64,000 nt of DNA from Mugil cephalus (taxonomy: Eukaryota; Chordata; Actinopteri; Mugiliformes; Mugilidae). The notes under the pieces are model-generated. The model searched no databases, was not told the origin of the DNA, and was given only the letters and a program-made list of their open reading frames with translations. Where the stretch lies: positions 2,125,501-2,189,500 of the forward strand of contig NC_061778.1 in NCBI RefSeq assembly GCF_022458985.1, written 5' to 3'. Positions within the stretch are counted from its first letter, which is position 1. The number at the start of each line of letters is the position of its first letter. Made by a program: the position numbers and the translations under genes. This document shows positions 60,770 through 64,000 of the stretch, piece by piece.

Positions 60770-63533
60770 TCACCATCGCCTCCTCGTTTCTTTAGTGTCT
60801 CCCTCTTCAAACCTACTCCCCCTTCTTCTCCTGAGCTCCTCAACTTTTACTTCCTCCTCCTCCTCTCCTCTCTCTTTCTCCTCCTCCTCTCTCTTTCTCC
60901 TCGTCCTCGTCAGGGATGTCCTCAGTTTCTTTCTGTCTCCTTTGTCCTAAAGAAATGAAACATTACGTCTCAATCTGTTCACATTTAATTAGTCTCTTAC
61001 CTTCTAAGGAAGGAAGAGATGAAGGAGAGAAGGAAAGGAAGACAGAAGGAAGGAAGGAAGGAAGGAAGGACTCTTACTAGTTGTCCTCGTCCTTCTCAGC
61101 TGCTCCAGACACTGTCCCATGACCCTCTCTATCTGCTGCTCCTCCGTCAGTCCGGCCACGTACGACTCAAAATAATCCGACATGTCCTCAGTTGTCCCAG
61201 GTCGTCCTCCCTGCGTCCTCCTGTCCTCCGTCCTGTTGTCTGCTACAGGTCCCGTCGCGCTGTAAACTGAAGACATTTACGTCAAATTAACTGTGAAGTG
61301 AGGAAGTTTTGAAGACGTCAGTGAACGTCGTCCTCCTCCTCCTGCTCCTCCTCCTCCTCTGGATCTCATTAAATCTCATTGATGAAAATGTTATTTGCTT
61401 CGGACTGAAAACTGTTCTGGTCTTTAATTGTTTTATTTCAGCTTCATCAGATGTTTTATTTATTATTATTTTTATTTTTATTTTTTTTGTGAACCCACCA
61501 GCACACGTCTCCATGATGAACTTCAGTGGACCCAAGATGTAGAGCAGACCCACCAGGATCCCGGCCACGTGGGCCACCACAGACGTCCTGGACAACACAG
61601 ACACCTTCATCAACCACACCTCTAACAACAACAACAACAACAACAACAACAATAATATCAACAACAATAATAACAACAACAACAGCAACAATAACATCAA
61701 CAACAATAATAATAACATCAACAACAACAACAATAATAACGATAATAATAATAATAACGATAATGATCAGAATAAAAGCCGCTCAGTCTGAGACCAGATC
61801 CTCTGGTTTCTCTGGTTATTAGAATAAATCTGTTTGTCTCTGAGGAGAAACATGGAGACAAATAAGATGAACCAGAGCTGGATGAGGACGAGGAGACGTC
61901 TCCAGACATTCAGGACATGGAGGAGACATGTCCCCGCTTCTCTTCTTCTTCCTCCTCCTCCTGCTCCTCTTCTTTCCTCCTCCTCCTCTCTTTACTCTTC
62001 TCCTGCTCCTTTTCCTCCTCGTTTCTTTTCTTCATCTCCATCTTGTTCCTTGCTCTTCTCCTCTTTGTTCTTTCTCCAACTACTTCTTGTATATTTGTTG
62101 ATGATGCTAACTCTGTAAAGTTTTTGATTACGCCGTTTGTTTTTATTTTATTTTAATTCAATCTCATTTTTTTAAAAATATTTCTTGCATTTTTTTTAAG
62201 GGTGTTTACATTTATATGCAACGAAGCTACGGTGACAAAGCGATTTCCCTTTAAGGTCCAGGTCTTTTCGTCTCCATGGAAACAGCTGAGGTGGTAGCTT
62301 TTTTTTTTTTCTTGTGCTGTGTTGGGTTTTAAAAAAAGGTTTTAAGAACATATCTGATCGACTGCATCGCTGACGACTAGTTTCTCACCCCGGAGCGATC
62401 AGATAGATGAGAACCAGCTCCACGCACCAGTCGATGCGGTTTGGGATTCGGATGTTCAACACGTCTGTGAATCCTTCCGGGTTTAGGTAGTTACTGACGA
62501 TCTTCAGAGCAAACAGGACTCCTGGAAACAGACGGTGCACAGACTTATTCTTCCTTCATCAGATTATTATTATTATTATTATAATTATATTTTTATGCAA
62601 GAGTTGATTGTTATCGGATTACGAGTCTGGTAACATCTGGATTTCATTATGACGGAGAGAAAAATGTCTTTAAATGTTCTCTGGATAGTCCTCCAACAAA
62701 AGTCACTGATACACAAAGTTTGAAATTTTAAAATAAATAAATGAACTGTAATAGGTCAACAGAGTTGACTTAAAATCACTGTTGTTGTTTTTTTACGAAA
62801 AACAAAACAAAAAATAGTTATTTTCCGTTAAACTTCAAATCAGTCCTGAATATGACCAAGATTATGTAAAATATTGACTTTATTGCATCGTATTTGTTTT
62901 TGTTTTTCGTAAATGAAACTGACGTCTGAGGGTTAAACGCCGTCCAAACTATTCGGGGTCCGACAGATCTTTGCTGGAGCATGAACAGTTCTCATCTGAG
63001 ACACTTCAGACCAACTTTCTGCCAATAAATAAATCCTGACTTTTTAGTTGGGTCTGGTTTCAGGGCTAAGAAAAAACCTTTCTAGATGAACTGATTAGTT
63101 GTGAGGTATCACCAGAGCAGATGAAATCCTAACAACTGTAAACAAAAAAAGATTAAGAAATGATTCACATTTTAAAGTGAAAACCATTTAATTTGAGCAG
63201 TTAAAACACAAACACGTTTGTACCCGAGAAGCCGACAGCACACTCGTCGCTGAGAGACGTCAGGTCGATGAATCCCGCCCAAGAATCTGAGCGCTCGATG
63301 AGTTTTCCGATGAGCGCCTGCAGCAGCTGGTAGACCAGACTGGTGAGGATAAAGAAGACCGACAGCAGGTACAGGAACCAGCCTCCGCCCAGCCGTCGCT
63401 CCAGGTGGATGCCTTTCCAGAGGAAGGACGCCATGTTGAAGTAGAGAAGCAGGTCATCGTTGTGGTGCAGCGGGGACAAGAAAAGACGACGCCACTCTTT
63501 GTTATGGAAAACATGTTGGAGGCTCACGCAGGC
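60770..63533 (-). CDS. rhbdd1: Rhomboid-related protein 4 (RHBDD1), 3' part, five exons
   Basis: RHBDD1 (RHBDL4) is an ER intramembrane serine protease in ubiquitin-linked quality control. Exons in transcript order are 63224-63533, 62389-62521, 61499-61587, 61078-61266 and 60770-60939. The upstream exon or exons with the start codon and first helix lie beyond the window. Matches to human are LSPLHHNDDLLLYFNMASFLWKG, with a conserved interior, and LERRLGGGWFLYLL; the catalytic Ser lies in CAVGFSGVLFALK and the catalytic His in VAHVAGILVGLLY. The exon at 61078-61266 carries GLTEEQQIERVMGQCLEQ where human has its ubiquitin-interacting motif. In the last exon the acceptor before base 60939 gives VEELRRRRGSRFEEG, resembling the human VCP-binding end; the acceptor at 60946 would instead give a stop at 60840-60842. 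Confidence 0.9.
61622..61765. repeat. (AAC)n / (AAT)n microsatellite upstream of an rhbdd1 exon
   Basis: Mixed AAC and AAT units over about 145 bases. On the rhbdd1 sense strand it ends about 35 bases before the splice acceptor at 61587. Confidence 0.9.
62530..63220 (-). other. rhbdd1 intron without recognised elements
   Basis: AT-rich sequence with a short (ATT)n run near 62565-62582. Nothing else is recognised. Confidence 0.5.
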
Positions 63534-63639
63534 CTGAAAATACACAAATGTGTGGTACATGGAATAATGGTTGAGTTAGAGCTGATGGAACAAGAGTTCA
63601 TTGTAGAAAAACCTTGGCTCATAAAGTTAAAGAATAAAC

Positions 63640-64000
63640 AATAGACTAGAAACAAGCAGCTTCACACATTAGAAACATGTAGCTTCACAGATTAGAAACA
63701 TGTATCTTCATGGATTAGAAACATGTATCTTCATGGATTAGAAACATGTATCTTCATGGATTAGAAACATGTATCTTCATGGATTAGAAACATGTATCTT
63801 CATGGATTAGAAACATGTATCTTCATGGATTAGAAACATGTATCTTCATGGATTAGAAACATGTAGCTTCACAGATTAGAAACAAGGAGCTTCACAGATT
63901 AGAAACAAGGAGCTTCACAGATTAGAAACATGTATCTTCATGGATTAGAAACATGTAACTTCATGGATTAGAAACATGTATCTTCATGGATTAGAAACAT
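63640..64000. repeat. 23-bp minisatellite GATTAGAAACATGTATCTTCATG
   Basis: About 15 units of a 23-base repeat run to the end of the window and probably beyond. Most are identical; variants change TATCTTCATG to TAGCTTCACA or AAGGAGCTTCACA. It lies in an rhbdd1 intron upstream of the exon at 63224-63533. Confidence 0.95.

Noticed and set aside
60840-60946. Use of the first AG acceptor as the main rhbdd1 C-terminus
   Set aside because: It gives a short Gly-rich end without similarity to RHBDD1, whereas the acceptor seven bases on gives a VCP-motif-like end; kept only as a possible isoform.
61287-61733. Minus-strand poly-Leu frame running into the rhbdd1 exon
   Set aside because: Only the portion 61499-61587 is exon; the Leu run is the AAC/AAT microsatellite in the intron.

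Overview
The window looks like a piece of a teleost fish nuclear chromosome. The reasons are multi-exon genes with GT-AG introns, GC-rich exons in AT-rich, microsatellite-heavy introns, fish-type dispersed repeats, and a gene set whose human counterparts mostly lie on 11q13-11q22 (CAPN5, OMP, DCUN1D5, CUL5, SLC35F2). I read six genes with confidence by joining exons in phase and matching them to remembered vertebrate families. A seventh membrane gene is clear in structure but I do not recognise it. No bacterial-style operon, CRISPR array, rRNA or convincing tRNA was seen.

Layout. (1) 1-1.0 kb is a nested minisatellite, possibly inside the capn5 3' UTR. (2) 1.84-19.46 kb holds capn5 (calpain-5) on the minus strand, with 12 coding exons and 637 residues. 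Inside one of its introns, on the opposite strand, lies omp (olfactory marker protein; 9.93-12.18 kb, two exons, 172 residues). (3) 19.5-26.2 kb has no coding gene and contains capn5 5' candidate exons and repeats. (4) 26.18-28.95 kb, plus strand, is a three-exon single-pass Ig-like membrane protein with a very acidic cytoplasmic tail. (5) 30.50-32.72 kb, minus, is dcun1d5 (7 coding exons, 232 residues). (6) 32.7-39.6 kb holds candidate 5' exons, a broken LINE and low-complexity DNA. (7) 39.64-51.94 kb, minus, is cul5 (19 coding exons, 780 residues, the same length as human CUL5). (8) 53.34-60.39 kb, plus, is slc35f2 (8 coding exons, 403 residues). (9) 60.77-63.53 kb, minus, is the 3' part of rhbdd1; its first exon or exons lie beyond the window, which ends in a 23-bp minisatellite.

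How the genes relate. DCUN1D5 is a co-E3 that promotes NEDD8 attachment to cullins, and CUL5 is a cullin that must be neddylated, so two partners of one pathway are neighbours on the same strand. RHBDD1 is an ER rhomboid protease tied to ubiquitin and VCP, which adds a third protein-degradation gene nearby. The omp-in-capn5 nesting is a known vertebrate arrangement. The slc35f2/rhbdd1 and Ig-gene/dcun1d5 pairs are convergent. cul5 and slc35f2 are divergent, with a TCTCGCGAGA promoter element just upstream of the cul5 start.

The least explained gene is the Ig-like membrane protein. Other points worth following are the paired poly(A) signals between slc35f2 and rhbdd1, a branch-point-like repeat before slc35f2 exon 2, an eroded ubiquitin-interacting motif in rhbdd1, and at least four dispersed repeat families with several copies in the window. 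Exon limits were worked out by eye from splice sites, phase and remembered homologues. No alignment or database search was run.
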